From Gammaproteobacteria bacterium (lineage in GTDB: Bacteria; Pseudomonadota; Gammaproteobacteria; Arenicellales; JAANXG01): DNA of 64,000 bases. Position 1 is the first letter of the stretch. Each line of letters starts with the position of its first letter. This document shows, one piece after another, positions 63,470-64,000 of this stretch. The stretch covers positions 38,342-102,341 of the forward strand of contig JAHEIO010000003.1 in NCBI GenBank assembly GCA_024639325.1, read 5' to 3'. The notes under the pieces are model-generated. The model was given only the letters and a program-made list of their open reading frames with translations. It made no database searches and was not told where the DNA came from. A program made the translations under genes and the position numbers.

Positions 63470-63862
63470 ACAGCGGCAAAGAGATCCAGCGTTTTCGACC
63501 GGGGTGCAGAAAGGTCGACTATATTATCTATAACGCATCGAGGAACAAATCGCGATTATCCGGATCAAAACCACCACCAACCCATTGCACGGATTATTCA
63601 TGCCCAGACGTCGGCGACATTTTTACGATTCTTTTGGTCGCATCGATAATCGTTCTCTATGCCGCCGATAGATAAATTATTTCATGGGCCGTGACGGGCG
63701 ATCCCCCTCCTCAAAGTTAACGATTAAAAAAGAACCCATGAAAATACACCTGGACGTGCGTTGTTCGGGTCATCCAACTCGCTTGCCGTATCTGGTTCGA
63801 CCGCCCTTGATCACCTGGTCCGGAGATCACAGGCGAAAACATATTCAACGAGGAGACCACTA
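63470..63862. other. Intergenic region without a recognisable gene
   Basis: About 390 bases between the DddP-like gene and the cytochrome gene. It is more A/T-rich than its neighbours and holds no long frame on either strand. A ribosome-binding sequence, AGGAG (63851-63855), precedes the GTG start of the cytochrome. Promoter elements for that gene are likely here, but none is clear. Confidence 0.4.
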
Positions 63863-64000
63863 GTGAACAGAATTGCTAAACTATTTGTTCTGGCAGCGCT
63901 CTTCCTGCCAGCCGATCTGGTTTTTGCTGAACAAAGCCGATGGTACTCAGCGGAAAACGTCACTCACGGCAAGGATCTGTATACCGCAAACTGTGCCGCC
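63863..64000 (+). CDS. Putative c-type cytochrome (3' end outside window)
   Basis: The first 46 codons of a secreted protein. GTG 63863, with AGGAG 7 bases upstream, opens a signal peptide (RIAKLFVLAALFLPADLVFA). The mature start SRWYSAENVTHGKDLYTANCAA matches the beginning of class I cytochromes c: the final Cys-Ala-Ala is the first part of a CxxCH haem motif cut by the window edge. It would work in the periplasm as an electron carrier or oxidase subunit, fitting a sulfur-oxidising respiratory chain. The haem motif itself is not seen. Confidence 0.6.
   Translation, partial: MNRIAKLFVLAALFLPADLVFAEQSRWYSAENVTHGKDLYTANCAA

Noticed and set aside
1..64000. CRISPR array, prophage or integrative element
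   Set aside because: No regularly spaced repeats, cas genes, integrase, phage structural genes or attachment sites were seen on reading both strands.

Overview
The window reads as a chromosomal segment of a gammaproteobacterium that oxidises reduced sulfur compounds. Three kinds of evidence point there. The conserved gammaproteobacterial block ygfB-pepP-ubiH-visC lies divergent from a TIGR02449 gene, zapA, 6S RNA and ygfA. The window also has hrpA, prfC, gluQ, exeAB, apeB and yggX next to mutY. Finally, there is a dissimilatory adenylylsulfate reductase pair (aprBA). A DddP-type M24 protein at the right end hints at a marine or DMSP-exposed habitat. A Chromatiales- or Woeseiales-like lineage is my guess and is not proven by the sequence.

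Layout. 1-7.5 kb: end of an RND efflux pump, a membrane J-domain protein with a VWA protein, aminopeptidase ApeB, GluQ and release factor 3. 7.6-11.3 kb: a small glycan cluster (GDP-mannose-dehydratase-like enzyme, GT4 glycosyltransferase, Stealth-like transferase, a small unknown). 11.5-17.7 kb: a membrane protein fused to a spermidine-synthase domain, a FmdB zinc ribbon, ExeB/ExeA and a 5'-3' exonuclease. 17.7-21.2 kb: a YkgJ protein and aprBA. 21.7-28.3 kb: DUF4124 protein, polytopic membrane protein, Lgt, a lipoprotein, YyaL and a secreted DUF4412-like protein. 28.3-32.7 kb: a GGT-like enzyme followed by an ABC module that joins a LolD-type ATPase, an FtsX-type permease and a ZnuA-like binding protein. 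32.8-39.0 kb: a decayed icd fragment, folK, and the glycine cleavage operon gcvT-gcvH-gcvPA-gcvPB with a PfkB kinase. 39.3-43.7 kb: iron permease, Fur, an orphan PhnD-like binding protein and a Na+/H+ antiporter. 43.8-55.2 kb: the ubiquinone/PepP block, cell division and 6S RNA block, an EVE protein, cyclophilin, HrpA and a YdcF protein. 55.2-64 kb: a phosphopantetheinyl transferase, an unknown membrane-anchored protein, rpiA, a glycosidase-like protein, trmB, tRNA-Gly(CCC), mutY, yggX, the DddP-like gene and the start of a c-type cytochrome.

The main non-genic structure is a repeat of about 248 bp present twice (13892-14139 and 21313-21559). In the first copy it is bounded by perfect 23-bp terminal inverted repeats. 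That copy provides the stop codon of the upstream gene, and the second copy sits directly upstream of aprBA. A third solo end lies near 58.5 kb. I saw no CRISPR array, no intact insertion sequence and no prophage. Nothing here is clearly a new multi-gene system. The items most worth following up are the inverted-repeat element with its conserved 60-codon frame, the mixed ABC module, the N-terminal problem in hrpA, and the DddP-like protein.
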